A DNA stretch of 64,000 bases, from the NCBI GenBank assembly GCA_024762925.1, contig JANTGM010000016.1, positions 1 to 64,000 of the forward strand. Reading direction: 5' to 3'. This DNA comes from Kofleriaceae bacterium. GTDB lineage: Bacteria > Myxococcota_A > Polyangia > Haliangiales > Haliangiaceae. The position numbers and the translations under genes were made by a program. Positions 47,422 to 56,602 of the stretch are shown piece by piece. Position 1 is the stretch's first letter. Each line of letters begins with the position of its first letter. The notes under the pieces are model-generated. The model made no database searches and was not told the DNA's origin. It saw only the letters and a list, made by a program, of their open reading frames with translations.

Positions 47422-48690
47422 CTAGCGACCAAACCACTTGCCAGGCATGCTCTCAGTGAGTAGCGCTGCAAGACTGATGATGCGCACACCGGTGTCTTTT
47501 GCAAGGTCTTCAGCGAAGCTTGAGTGCTCGGAGACTCTCGCAAAGGATCTCGTTTGCTCATACATACGCTGCACCGATAGAGCGCTGCGGATGTTTGTCG
47601 CGTCGTTACTCGAGCCCAGCACAAAAGCAGGTGTATGGCTTTGGAGAGCAAAGCGCTGCTCAATTTCCTTCCAAGTGCTAGGGCTCGCGAGGTCCGATGA
47701 AATTAGGAAGTGTTCGTAGTGATCTTCTCGGAAGCCAACTTGCTCCTCGAATAGCGCCGCCATTGCATCGATCTGTGGGTCAATAATGATCACTTTGTTG
47801 AAGCGCTCGCCGGCGTGCTCTTGCAGTTCTCCCAGCACCGTTTGTCCAAAACGGCCGAAGCCACCGAGCACTACGATGTCGTCTTCAACTGTGTGATGAA
47901 ACCACTCGAGAAGCTCGGTGTGAACGAGGTGAGTTGCTGCAATGTGAAAGGTGTTGAAGGTCGTGCACTCACGAGCCACACGGGTCGCGTCGACAGCCCG
48001 CAAGAGTGATAAGTCCGACACGTGCACGATGATGTTTTCGCCAAGCGCTGGAACTCTAGCCAAAACTCGGGTGGCCAAATCCAGATTGAGAAAGTCGTCA
48101 CTCGTTGCGACAACAACTCTTTTCGCCTTTTCGAGCCGCAGGCGGTCTAAGAAAATGTCTGACTGTACGTCGCCGTGTACATAAATTGGCCCACCTTCGC
48201 TCAACACCGCGCTGCCCTCGACGACATCGCGCTCAGGCTCCACCACAATGATCGACGCACCTGGATCTAGCATCCGCAGCCGGTTCAAGTAGATTTCGCC
48301 GATGCTTCCAGAACCAACGATGACGGTGTGATTGCGGATTTTTCGAAAGTGCCAGTGCCCGGGGGCGATCGTCTTCAGTAGCGTCTCAACAACGGTAAGT
48401 CCCGTAATGGCTGGCGCCCCAAAGTACGCAAACCACATGAGCATGCGCGCAAATGTGGTGCCAGACGTTGGCTCACCGAGGTCGAGTCCGCCAAGCACAA
48501 AGAGACCTATCGTGTCATAAAAACGAAGCATCCAACTTGAGTCCACGGTGCCTGGTCGCTCAGAAAACTCGACTCCCATTTCGAGCGAGACGAGGGCACA
48601 AGCACTCACAAGAAGCACGAGTGCACCTTTCCATATGGGGCTGCGAAATCGGTTCAGTTGTCTGACCTTCTTAAAGTCGGGAGTTCGCAC
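47422..48690 (-). CDS. RCK-domain ion channel-like protein
   Basis: About 422 residues. Two membrane helices (about 22-42 and 85-108) flank a pore-like loop, YDTIGLFVLGGLDLG. It is followed by two tandem RCK/TrkA-N domains (VIVGSGSIGEIYLNRL; DIVVLGGFGRFGQTVL). The filter lacks the GYG of K+ channels and is closer to the atypical GLDxG-type loop, so ion selectivity is open. GTG at 48690 lies 9 nt after TATACT; another GTG at 48699 abuts that box. It is divergent from the J-PilZ-Hsp70 gene. Confidence 0.75.
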   Translation of the reverse strand: MRTPDFKKVRQLNRFRSPIWKGALVLLVSACALVSLEMGVEFSERPGTVDSSWMLRFYDTIGLFVLGGLDLGEPTSGTTFARMLMWFAYFGAPAITGLTVVETLLKTIAPGHWHFRKIRNHTVIVGSGSIGEIYLNRLRMLDPGASIIVVEPERDVVEGSAVLSEGGPIYVHGDVQSDIFLDRLRLEKAKRVVVATSDDFLNLDLATRVLARVPALGENIIVHVSDLSLLRAVDATRVARECTTFNTFHIAATHLVHTELLEWFHHTVEDDIVVLGGFGRFGQTVLGELQEHAGERFNKVIIIDPQIDAMAALFEEQVGFREDHYEHFLISSDLASPSTWKEIEQRFALQSHTPAFVLGSSNDATNIRSALSVQRMYEQTRSFARVSEHSSFAEDLAKDTGVRIISLAALLTESMPGKWFGR

Positions 48691-48782
48691 AGTTGGCACA
48701 GTATACTGCGCGTCTCAGGTTTTGCTTGACAGCAACTCGCCTCTACCCAGAAGGGGCTTGGCTTCCTATACTAGTTCTACAG

Positions 48783-50906
48783 GTGGCGAACGAAAGCGAA
48801 GTATCCAAGACACTGCTCTTGGTTAAGCAAAAAGCCGACGCGAGCGCTGCAAAGCTCGGAGGCTTAAGCATGGAGCAGCTTCAGCTGTGGAATGGCCTGG
48901 GACTTTGGGGAAAGACTGTTGCCAAGCTTGAAGAGGAATACGCCAGCCCACAGTTGAGCGCCGAATTGCGAGGCTTGCTTGAGCGCGGTGTCATCGTTCT
49001 CGAAGAGGTTCCCCAAGGCGTTGATGGAAAACTCGGAAAGCTTAGCGCCAAAGAGAAGGAGCTTCTCGAGTCGCACTGCGAGCTGGAATCGTCTCTCAAG
49101 GAGCGCATTCTTCTCGTCGTGCGAGCTGTTGATAGTGGGCAGCTATCCTCGCTGCTCGACCTACCACGTGATGCCAAGCTTCAGGACATCAAGCGGGCAT
49201 ACTACGTACTTAGCAAGGAGCTTCATCCCGACCGTTACCACGGACTAGAACTGGGTGCGTTCAAGCCCGTCTTAGAATCGGTTTTTGCTGCGCTTTCCCA
49301 ATATGTAAAAACTCTGAGTGATCGTCGTACAACCATGCCGATGAAGCGCTCAGGCGACAAGAACGCGCGACGAGGGCTCCGCTACAGCGTTCGGCTTTCT
49401 GTTCAGACAAAGTGCGCGAGTTGGGCCGAGCCAGAGTTGGCTGTGTCACAGGACGTGAGCAGTGGCGGCATGTTCTTGCTGAGCGACCGACAAGCCCTTG
49501 TGGGCGAACCTGTTGACATCGTAATTGCCGCGCCCAATGGATGGGTTTCCGCAACCGGAAAGGTGGTCTCGTACTGCGGCAAAGACGAAGCATTGCGTCT
49601 AGGCTGTGACTCGGGTATCGGAATTCGCTTTGCCGAAGATGGGAGAAGCGACGAAGCAGGCATAACAGCTCTTCTTTTGCACCTGCGAGAGCACTCCCCG
49701 CGTTTCGCCCCAGCTGAACCCGAAGAGACGGTCTTTGCCCAAGGCAGCGTTGTTGTTCGAAGCAAAGATCCGATCATCGGCATCGATCTCGGAACCACCA
49801 ATACATCGGTAGCTTTCACGATTGGCAACCGTGTGCAAATGGTTCCCTGGATCGACGGTAGCTACTCCATTCCTTCCGTCGTGGCATTTCCAGAGAAAGG
49901 GAAGTCGCTCGTTGGAAATGCGGCTCGAAAGCGGCTCTTGCGTGACCCTCGATATGCAATTGGCTCCAGCAAGCGTCTCATTGGCCGACAGCTTGACGAT
50001 TCAAGTATCGCAAGTTTTGTCGCTGGTGCTGGCATTGCACATCAGGCTGGGCCCGATGGCAGCGTGCTCGTGGATTTTTGGGGCGAGCTCTACGCTATGC
50101 CTCAGATTTGTTCTTATCTCTATTCTGCTGCTCGCGAAACGGCTTCCAACGTGATGGGTCAAGAGGTAAACAAAGCCGTGATCACTGTGCCTGTGTGCTT
50201 TGATGATGCACAGCGAGACGCAATGCGCTTGGCGGCAAAACTCGCACACCTTGAGGTTGTCGAGATCATCGAGGAGCCTTGTGCGGCTGCCATCGCAAAT
50301 CAGGGACAGGAGGGCTTTGAAGGCATTGTCGGAGTCTACGACTTTGGCGGTGGCACCTTCGACTTCTCGTTGGTCGAGGCCACAGCTACCGATATGCGAG
50401 TGCTTGCCACAACCGGTGATAGCTGGCTCGGCGGCGACGATTTCGACCTAGCAATCGCCAACACGGCGGCCGACTCTGCGTTCCGTGCTCAAGGTGTCGA
50501 TTTGCGAAGTCGCAGCGTGGAATGGCAGACCTTGCTGCGCGCCTGCGAACAGGCCAAGCGGGAACTCAGTGTTCAGGAAGCGACGCGCATGGTCGTTCCT
50601 GGAGTTCTCCGCAATGCCCAAGGCGCTTGTGATATGCGGATGCAGCTAACCCGCGCCAAAGTAGAGCCACTGTGGAGCGATGTAATTGCGCGTTCCATAA
50701 ACACATGCATGCAGGCTCTTGCGGTTGCCGGAGTGCCAAAGTCCAAGCTCAGCGCCGTCTACATGAGTGGCGGCACTTCCTACATTCCCCTCATCCGCAG
50801 CCAACTTGAGGCGGTATTTAAGGTGCCGATCGTCCTGGGAATCGCGCCGGAATACGCTGTGGCCGCAGGCGCGGGAGTTCGTGCCGCACAGCTGGAGAGA
50901 CGCTAG
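48783..50906 (+). CDS. DnaJ - PilZ - Hsp70 nucleotide-binding domain fusion
   Basis: About 707 residues. After a helical N-terminal region (1-110) comes a J domain (about 110-175) with the catalytic HPD in KELHPDRY. A PilZ domain (about 190-305) begins RRGLRYSVRLSV and contains DVSSGGMFL, the c-di-GMP-binding layout. Residues about 328-707 form a complete Hsp70 ATPase domain: IIGIDLGTTNTSVAF, YDFGGGTFDFSL and YMSGGTSYIPLI. No substrate-binding domain follows. Normally DnaJ and Hsp70 are separate, and PilZ is not part of either. The start is ambiguous: GTG 48783 has TATACT 10 nt upstream, and TTG 48693 is an alternative. Confidence 0.85.
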   Translation: MANESEVSKTLLLVKQKADASAAKLGGLSMEQLQLWNGLGLWGKTVAKLEEEYASPQLSAELRGLLERGVIVLEEVPQGVDGKLGKLSAKEKELLESHCELESSLKERILLVVRAVDSGQLSSLLDLPRDAKLQDIKRAYYVLSKELHPDRYHGLELGAFKPVLESVFAALSQYVKTLSDRRTTMPMKRSGDKNARRGLRYSVRLSVQTKCASWAEPELAVSQDVSSGGMFLLSDRQALVGEPVDIVIAAPNGWVSATGKVVSYCGKDEALRLGCDSGIGIRFAEDGRSDEAGITALLLHLREHSPRFAPAEPEETVFAQGSVVVRSKDPIIGIDLGTTNTSVAFTIGNRVQMVPWIDGSYSIPSVVAFPEKGKSLVGNAARKRLLRDPRYAIGSSKRLIGRQLDDSSIASFVAGAGIAHQAGPDGSVLVDFWGELYAMPQICSYLYSAARETASNVMGQEVNKAVITVPVCFDDAQRDAMRLAAKLAHLEVVEIIEEPCAAAIANQGQEGFEGIVGVYDFGGGTFDFSLVEATATDMRVLATTGDSWLGGDDFDLAIANTAADSAFRAQGVDLRSRSVEWQTLLRACEQAKRELSVQEATRMVVPGVLRNAQGACDMRMQLTRAKVEPLWSDVIARSINTCMQALAVAGVPKSKLSAVYMSGGTSYIPLIRSQLEAVFKVPIVLGIAPEYAVAAGAGVRAAQLERR

Positions 50907-51091
50907 AAAGCTCAACGCCAAAGGAGGCGCTAGAAGCAACGAGGAGATGCCCAACGAGAAGATACCCAACTCAGTGTTTGCTGAGGCTTCTCGCGCACCG
51001 ATTCGACCCCCCTCGTGCGAGCCGGCCCCCTGCCGCCAGCGTTCGCGATCGAAGGGATATCGGTCCTCGTATGTGCAGACAATGCAATGAG

Positions 51092-51940
51092 TTACAGCGC
51101 TGCAGCCGCGAGGAATTTCGCGTGATGTCGCAAGTGATCTTCCATGAAGGTCTGTATGAAGAAGTAGCTGTGGTCGTAGCCTTCATGCATGCGCAACTCG
51201 ACAGGTTGGCCCGCCTCGCTGCAGGTACTAACGAACACGTCGGGGCTAAGCTGCTCGGCGAGGAAGCTATCTGCCGCACCTTGATCGATCAGAATGTCGG
51301 GGCAGCGCTTGCCCGATTTCACAAGCTCGTTGGCATCATATGCTGTCCACTCGTCTTGATTCTGCAGGTAGCCAGCGAATGCCTTGCGGCCCCAAGGAAC
51401 CTGGGAAGGCGCGCAAATGGGGGAAAAGGCGGAAACGGACTTGTAGCGGTCGGGATCTTTAAGTCCCAAGGTGAGAGCACCATGCCCGCCCATCGAGTGG
51501 CCAAAGATGCCCTGAGGCGCCGATGTCGCGCCGATCTCCGGCAAGAGGAGCGTTGGCAGCTCTTTGGTGATGTAGGTCTCCATCAGGTAGTTCTTGGCCC
51601 ACCGCTCCTTGGTGGCATCCAGGTAGAAGCCCGCGCCAGTACCGAAGTCCCAGTCATCGTCTTCGCCTTCGATGCCCGCTCCCCGAGGTGAAGTATCTGG
51701 GCACACGATGATGAGCCCAAGCTCCGCTGCGACTCGCTGAAAGCCGCCCTTGGTGACGACATTCTGATCGTTGCAGGTAAGGCCGCTCAGGTACCAGAGC
51801 ACAGGCGTTTTCTCGTTGGCACCTGGTGGCAGAAACACCGACACCGGCATGTTCGTGCGGGTTGCGGTAGAGAGGTGCTCATAGCGAATCTGTCGACCGC
51901 CGAAACAGAGAAACTCTGATGTCTTGATGAGGCTAATCAT
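51092..51940 (-). CDS. fghA: S-formylglutathione hydrolase
   Basis: A 282-residue esterase-D-family enzyme that hydrolyses S-formylglutathione to formate and glutathione. The nucleophile elbow is GHSMGGHGAL; other family blocks are WYLSGLTCNDQN and PDTSPRG, and DHSYFFI supplies the catalytic His. Its ATG overlaps the stop of the preceding dehydrogenase gene by one base (TAATG), so the two pathway steps are translationally coupled. Length is normal for the family. Confidence 0.95.
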   Translation of the reverse strand: MISLIKTSEFLCFGGRQIRYEHLSTATRTNMPVSVFLPPGANEKTPVLWYLSGLTCNDQNVVTKGGFQRVAAELGLIIVCPDTSPRGAGIEGEDDDWDFGTGAGFYLDATKERWAKNYLMETYITKELPTLLLPEIGATSAPQGIFGHSMGGHGALTLGLKDPDRYKSVSAFSPICAPSQVPWGRKAFAGYLQNQDEWTAYDANELVKSGKRCPDILIDQGAADSFLAEQLSPDVFVSTCSEAGQPVELRMHEGYDHSYFFIQTFMEDHLRHHAKFLAAAAL

Positions 51941-53049
51941 TAGAATGTCACAACGCTTCGAATGCTCTTGCCTTCATGCATAAGGTCAAAGGCCTTGTTG
52001 ATGTCGTCCAGCCCCATGGTGTGCGTAATCATCGGATCGATTTGGATTTTCCCATCCATATACCAATCGACGATTTGCGGAACTCCCGTGCGTCCCTTCA
52101 CGCCACCAAATGCACTGCCTTTCCAAACCCGGCCGGTGACCAGTTGGAAGGGGCGTGTGGCGATTTCTTGGCCCGATCCTGCAACGCCGATGATGATCGA
52201 CTCGCCCCAGCCTTTGTGACAGCACTCGAGCGCCTGGCGCATGAGGGTGGTGTTGCCAACACACTCGAAGCTGTAGTCGGCACCGCCACCAGTGAGGTCG
52301 ACGATGTACGGTACCAAGTCGCCTTCCACTTCTTTGGGATTCACAAAGTGCGTCATGCCGAAGTCTTCCGCCATGGCCTTCTTGGATGGATTGATGTCCA
52401 CGCCAACGATCATGTTTGCTCCAGCGATGCGCGCCCCCTGCACGACATTGAGTCCGATGCCACCAAGGCCAAAGACCACAACGTTGTCGCCTGGCTGTAC
52501 CTTCGCGGTGTTGAAGACCGCACCAATGCCTGTGGTGACACCGCAACCGATGTAGCAAATCTTGTCGAAGGGAGCATCTTCACGGACTTTGGCGAGAGCG
52601 ATTTCTGGAACCACCGTGTGGTTGGCGAAGGTGCTGGTGCCCATATAGTGGAAGATGGGATCGCCATCGATCGAAAAGCGACTCGAGCCATCGGGCATCA
52701 GGCCCTTGCCTTGAGTTGATCGAATCGCTTGGCAGAGGTTCGTCTTGCCCGAAGTGCAGTAGCTGCAGTTGCGACACTCTGGCGTATAAAGAGGAATGAC
52801 ATGATCACCCTTCTTGAGGCTGGTCACCCCTGGTCCAACATCGACGACAACGCCTGCGCCTTCGTGGCCGAGAATGGCAGGGAAGATGCCTTCCGGGTCA
52901 TCGCCAGAGAGCGTGAATGCATCGGTGTGGCAAACTCCAGTGGCCTTGATCTCGACGAGAACCTCGCCGGCTTTTGGGCCGCCGAGTTCAACGTCGGTAA
53001 CGGTGAGGGGACTTCCTGCTTTGGTGGCGAGTGCAGCGCGTGTCTTCAT
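51940..53049 (-). CDS. frmA: S-(hydroxymethyl)glutathione dehydrogenase (class III ADH)
   Basis: A 369-residue zinc-dependent class III alcohol dehydrogenase that oxidises S-hydroxymethylglutathione. Catalytic zinc ligands lie in GVCHTDAF and GHEGAGVV; the structural zinc cluster is [15 protein letters not shown]; the NAD-binding loop is [11 protein letters not shown]. With fghA it forms a formaldehyde detoxification operon. ATG 53049 lacks a Shine-Dalgarno, and TACCCT lies 6 nt upstream. The 160-nt region to recA contains a perfect palindrome. Confidence 0.95.
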   Translation of the reverse strand: MKTRAALATKAGSPLTVTDVELGGPKAGEVLVEIKATGVCHTDAFTLSGDDPEGIFPAILGHEGAGVVVDVGPGVTSLKKGDHVIPLYTPECRNCSYCTSGKTNLCQAIRSTQGKGLMPDGSSRFSIDGDPIFHYMGTSTFANHTVVPEIALAKVREDAPFDKICYIGCGVTTGIGAVFNTAKVQPGDNVVVFGLGGIGLNVVQGARIAGANMIVGVDINPSKKAMAEDFGMTHFVNPKEVEGDLVPYIVDLTGGGADYSFECVGNTTLMRQALECCHKGWGESIIIGVAGSGQEIATRPFQLVTGRVWKGSAFGGVKGRTGVPQIVDWYMDGKIQIDPMITHTMGLDDINKAFDLMHEGKSIRSVVTF

Positions 53050-53070
53050 AGGGGGAGGGTAACGCGGAGA

Positions 53071-53084
53071 TGTCCGATCGGACA
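53071..53084. promoter_or_regulatory. Perfect palindrome in frmA-recA intergenic region
   Basis: TGTCCGATCGGACA is an exact 14-bp palindrome 22 nt upstream of the frmA start. The related half-sites GTCCG and CGGACAT recur within about 45 nt (GGACGGACATC at 53111-53121), forming a larger inverted arrangement. It could be an operator for frmA, recA or both. It does not match a LexA box that I know. Confidence 0.35.
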
Positions 53085-53210
53085 GAGGCATGGGCGTCCG
53101 CGTTGCGGCCGGACGGACATCGGGCCGCTAGGAGTCTCGGCACCTTGGCTTTGGATCGCTTTGTGCGATGGCTATGGGGCGAACCCCAACCCAAAACTAT
53201 GGAGAAGAAG

Positions 53211-54350
53211 ATGCCCAAAGACACAAAAACTGCCGTGAAATCGAACACGGAATCTGCCCGTACCAGCGAGCTCTCATCGAAGAAAGGCAAGGCTATCGAT
53301 GAAGCACTGCGGGTTATCCGAAAACAGTTCGGCACCGGCTCGATCATGCGACTCGGCAAGGACGAAGCCCAAGATGTGGAAGTGATTCCAACTGGCTCTC
53401 TCGCCCTTGATATGGCGCTCGGAGTCGGTGGTTTGCCCCGAGGGCGCATTGTTGAAATCTACGGCCCAGAATCGTCGGGTAAAACGACGCTCACCCTTCA
53501 CGCCATCGCAGAAGCGCAAGCCAAGGGCGGCGTGTGCGCATTTGTCGATGCAGAGCATGCCCTCGACACGAGCTATGCTCAGAACCTCGGCATCAAGTTG
53601 GACGAGCTTCTGATCTCACAGCCCGACTGCGGTGAAGAGGCTCTAGAGATTACCGACACTCTGGTGCGCACTGGTGCGGTCGACTTGATCGTTGTTGATT
53701 CGGTGGCGGCGCTAACACCGAGAGCGGAACTCGAAGGAGAGATGGGTGATCATCACATGGCGCTACAGGCTCGGCTCATGAGTCAGGCACTTCGCAAGCT
53801 CACCGCTGCCGCATCGCGCACAAAGACCACAGTCATCTTCATCAACCAACTGCGTCTCAAAGTTGGTGTTGTCTTTGGCAATCCCGAGACGACAACTGGT
53901 GGCAACGCGCTCAAGTTCTACAGCTCGGTGCGGCTTGATATTCGCCGCAAGAAGGCCATCAAGAGCGGAGACGAGGTGATTGGTTCGTGCACGCGGGTGA
54001 AGGTCGTCAAGAACAAGATGGCTCCGCCGTTTCGCGAGGCCAACTTCGAAATCATGTATGGCACGGGTGTCAATCGCATGGCAGAACTCGTCGATACCGC
54101 AGAAGGCTTTGGGCTCGTCGAGAAGAGCGGAGCTTGGTACAGCTATCGCGGCGAGAAGCTCGGTCATGGGCGAGAGAAGGTCATGGCGAGGCTCAAAGAG
54201 CAGCCCAAGATCGCAGACGAACTCAAAGGCATGCTGATGCAGCACGTTAAGGACAAGCTCTCAGGTGTGATCTCAGGTCCAAGCAATGGAGTTCTTCATA
54301 GCGCGAGCAATGGCAACCCGGGCAAGATGGCTGCAGGAGTCGCATCGTGA
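53211..54350 (+). CDS. recA: Recombinase A
   Basis: A 379-residue RecA with all core motifs: Walker [10 protein letters not shown], Walker [11 protein letters not shown], loop L1 region [20 protein letters not shown] (20 residues quoted), loop L2 with [15 protein letters not shown], and the KVKNKM-type sequence [10 protein letters not shown]. It catalyses homologous pairing and activates LexA-type self-cleavage. ATG 53211 has GGAG 6 nt upstream and is preferred over upstream ATG and TTG options in the same frame. The stop overlaps a GTG that begins a small downstream ORF. Confidence 0.97.
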   Translation: MPKDTKTAVKSNTESARTSELSSKKGKAIDEALRVIRKQFGTGSIMRLGKDEAQDVEVIPTGSLALDMALGVGGLPRGRIVEIYGPESSGKTTLTLHAIAEAQAKGGVCAFVDAEHALDTSYAQNLGIKLDELLISQPDCGEEALEITDTLVRTGAVDLIVVDSVAALTPRAELEGEMGDHHMALQARLMSQALRKLTAAASRTKTTVIFINQLRLKVGVVFGNPETTTGGNALKFYSSVRLDIRRKKAIKSGDEVIGSCTRVKVVKNKMAPPFREANFEIMYGTGVNRMAELVDTAEGFGLVEKSGAWYSYRGEKLGHGREKVMARLKEQPKIADELKGMLMQHVKDKLSGVISGPSNGVLHSASNGNPGKMAAGVAS

Positions 54351-54568
54351 ACCGGGCCGACATGCTCGAACCGAGCGCCGAATTGCAGCGTCTCGTCGAG
54401 AGACATCTACGAGATTCTCTGATGCTCCGATCGGTCATCCAGGCAGAGAAGGCCTCGCTCGCTCGCATCGTCGCGTCGCTGCGCGATGTGCCCGAGGAAC
54501 TACACACCACCTTGGTCGGAATCTGCATGCGCCGTGTGGCAGACACCTTCGTTACCGACCCCAAGTGA
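54347..54568 (+). CDS. Small protein coupled to recA
   Basis: A 73-residue helical protein beginning at GTG, which overlaps the recA TGA by four bases (GTGA). The sequence has regular heptad-like hydrophobic spacing ([15 protein letters not shown], then [20 protein letters not shown]). No family such as RecX is recognised; RecX is longer. The overlap and normal composition support expression with recA. A modulator of recombination would be a guess from position only. Confidence 0.5.
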   Translation: MNRADMLEPSAELQRLVERHLRDSLMLRSVIQAEKASLARIVASLRDVPEELHTTLVGICMRRVADTFVTDPK

Positions 54569-54765
54569 CACGCCGTTCCGCGAACAGGCCGTGGCATTCT
54601 CTAAGGATGTCGGTGGTGGCAAGCTGCCTTGTGCTCGCTCTCGCGCTCGCTCTGAGTGCGGGAGTCTGCGGGTGATTGGCTACGACGCTGGCTCCAAACC
54701 CGCGACGGACGCTGGAAGAATCTCCGGTAATCGCGCAGGGCAAGTAGAAGCGCTACACTTCGCAC

Positions 54766-55803
54766 ATGACGACATGGATGCTCTACGGAGCTAACGGCTA
54801 TACCGGCAAACTCATAGTCGAAGTGGCGAAGCGGCGTGGTCTTAAACCGATCTTGGCTGGGCGCAACCAGGAGGCAGTCGAGGCGTTGGGGGCAGAGTAC
54901 GACATGGAGTGTCGCGTATTTCCGATCGATGCGATGTCAAACAATCTCGAAGGAGTCTCTGCGGTGCTTCTTGCTGCAGGTCCTTTCGTTCACACCAGCG
55001 CTGTTGTCGCAAACGCGTGCATCGCCAAAGGCATTCACTACCTAGACATCACGGGAGAGATTAGTGTCTTCGAAGACTTGCACGCCATGCATGACCAAGC
55101 TGCTGCTGCAGGCAGCGTTCTGTTACCCGGGGTAGGTTTTGATGTCGTGCCATCAGACTGCTTGGCAGCATCACTGGCCGAAGCGATGCCTGATGCCGTT
55201 GCGCTCGAGTTGGCGTTTTCCGCTGGGCAGCTGAGCAAGGGTACCACGAAGACCATGCTCGCTCACATTGGAAGCGGTGGTGCGATTCGGGAGGATGGCG
55301 TCATTCGAACGGTGCCACTTGCGTATCACACCAAGACGATCAAGTTTCACGACAAGAGCCGCCAGTGCATGACGATTCCGTGGGGCGATGTATCGACCGG
55401 CTATCGCTCAACGGGAATCGGAACGATTCGGGTCTACACCTCAGCGAACAAGAAGGCGGTTCGGCAGATGAAAGTCATGCGCCACATCGGACCACTCATG
55501 ACGGGCCGTTTTATCCAGAAGCAGCTCGGAAAACTCATTGATGCCAAGGTCAAAGGGCCTGGAGCCTCCGCACGTGCCTCTGGCAAGACGGAACTCTGGG
55601 GGCAGGTCCGCGACGCAGCGGGCAACACTCTCGAGGGAACGCTCACCGCGCCAGAAGGCTACTCGCTTACAGCGGAGTGCGCGACGAGCAGTGCCGAGCG
55701 CATTGCATCAGTGGAGGCCGGTTTTAGGACTCCATCGCTCGCGTTTGGAGCTGCTTTCATCACTGAATTTGATGGCTGCACATTGCGGATTCCTGCTCTA
55801 TAG
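54766..55803 (+). CDS. Saccharopine dehydrogenase-like / trans-acting enoyl reductase family protein
   Basis: A 345-residue protein with an N-terminal Rossmann domain (MLYGANGYTGKLIVEVA) followed by LLAAGPFVHTSAVVANACI and YLDITGEISVF, which are characteristic of the saccharopine dehydrogenase NADP-binding family, including mycobacterial trans-acting enoyl reductases. The C-terminal substrate domain is complete. No lysine-pathway neighbour is present, so the reaction is unknown. TACACT lies 6 nt before ATG and no Shine-Dalgarno is seen. Confidence 0.85.
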   Translation: MTTWMLYGANGYTGKLIVEVAKRRGLKPILAGRNQEAVEALGAEYDMECRVFPIDAMSNNLEGVSAVLLAAGPFVHTSAVVANACIAKGIHYLDITGEISVFEDLHAMHDQAAAAGSVLLPGVGFDVVPSDCLAASLAEAMPDAVALELAFSAGQLSKGTTKTMLAHIGSGGAIREDGVIRTVPLAYHTKTIKFHDKSRQCMTIPWGDVSTGYRSTGIGTIRVYTSANKKAVRQMKVMRHIGPLMTGRFIQKQLGKLIDAKVKGPGASARASGKTELWGQVRDAAGNTLEGTLTAPEGYSLTAECATSSAERIASVEAGFRTPSLAFGAAFITEFDGCTLRIPAL

Positions 55804-55849
55804 AAGCGGACCCAGTGACCGATAGATTCAAGGGAGTAGCGAGGTTCCC

Positions 55850-56296
55850 ATGCGTCTTCTTTTTATCATTGTGTTTGCGACTACAGGATTGCTTGGCGGG
55901 TGTGCTGCAACCACCTCGAGACCACTTCCAAGTGGAACTGCCGAAGCCAGGCCCACTCACAACAGCATGATTCGCGGTGTGGTTCGCAATGAGCACGGTT
56001 GGGAATTGAGTGAAATTTCCGTGCTCGCGATCTCCAATGAAGGAACCGGCTCTCGCACAGGGTATAGCGACCATCAGGGAATCTATCGGATCGATGATTT
56101 GGCGCCTGGGACCTACACCTTGCGAGTTCGCCGAGGCTCAGCGCTCGTGCTTGAACAGACGATCCGGGTTTCTAGTGGGACCTATCGAAATCTGCACTTG
56201 CGACTTCCCGCGATGTTTGGCGACAGGCCAGATCAGCGTGCGCGACCCATCGTCGACAGGTCCTTGATCCGCTCGAGCCGAATCCGCGGTCGGTAG
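55850..56296 (+). CDS. Lipoprotein with carboxypeptidase-regulatory-like domain
   Basis: A 148-residue lipoprotein (MRLLFIIVFATTGLLGGC). Residues about 42-120 form a beta-sandwich of the carboxypeptidase regulatory-like / CnaB-like type: IRGVVRNEHGWELSEISVLAI, then GIYRIDDLAPGTYTLRVRRG (cores quoted). The C-terminal ~25 residues are Arg-rich. Such domains mediate binding at the cell surface. It follows the saccharopine-dehydrogenase-like gene by 46 nt on the same strand; GGGAG about 17 nt and GAGG about 6 nt upstream may serve as RBS. Confidence 0.8.
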   Translation: MRLLFIIVFATTGLLGGCAATTSRPLPSGTAEARPTHNSMIRGVVRNEHGWELSEISVLAISNEGTGSRTGYSDHQGIYRIDDLAPGTYTLRVRRGSALVLEQTIRVSSGTYRNLHLRLPAMFGDRPDQRARPIVDRSLIRSSRIRGR

Positions 56297-56602
56297 TTCT
56301 ACTCGGCGGGTCCAGGCTATTCCCTCAATGAGACATGATTCAGGCTCTCAACGTCCGAGCCGGAGCATGCTACCGAACCGAACCGCTTGAACCGCTTGCC
56401 GATCCTCCAAGCGAGAGTACGCAAGCTGTGAAGCAACCCCGATCTCACGAACGTTGTCGAGGAGCGAACCACCATTCGCCACTCACTCACGTTCAAAGGA
56501 AGCGAGGAAAAAATGGTTGAGTTCGTCTTTCCGCGTTCGCCGCGAAAGGGAGAAGCACACAAAGTGCTCCTAAGTAATATGGAGGGTTCCTCAGCCAAAG
56601 CG
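56297..56602. other. Intergenic region without recognised gene
   Basis: About 305 bases between two convergent genes. It contains a short repeat of ACCGAACCGAACCGCTTGAACCGCTT type (about 56373-56398) but no tRNA, strong terminator or supportable reading frame. The minus-strand open frame crossing it is a shadow of the hybrid kinase gene. Confidence 0.5.

Noticed and set aside
48726-48772. Classical sigma-70 promoter TTGACA/TATACT upstream of the J-PilZ-Hsp70 gene
   Set aside because: The hexamers are 35 nt apart instead of about 17, so they cannot form one promoter; the TATACT alone is retained as a leaderless-type -10.
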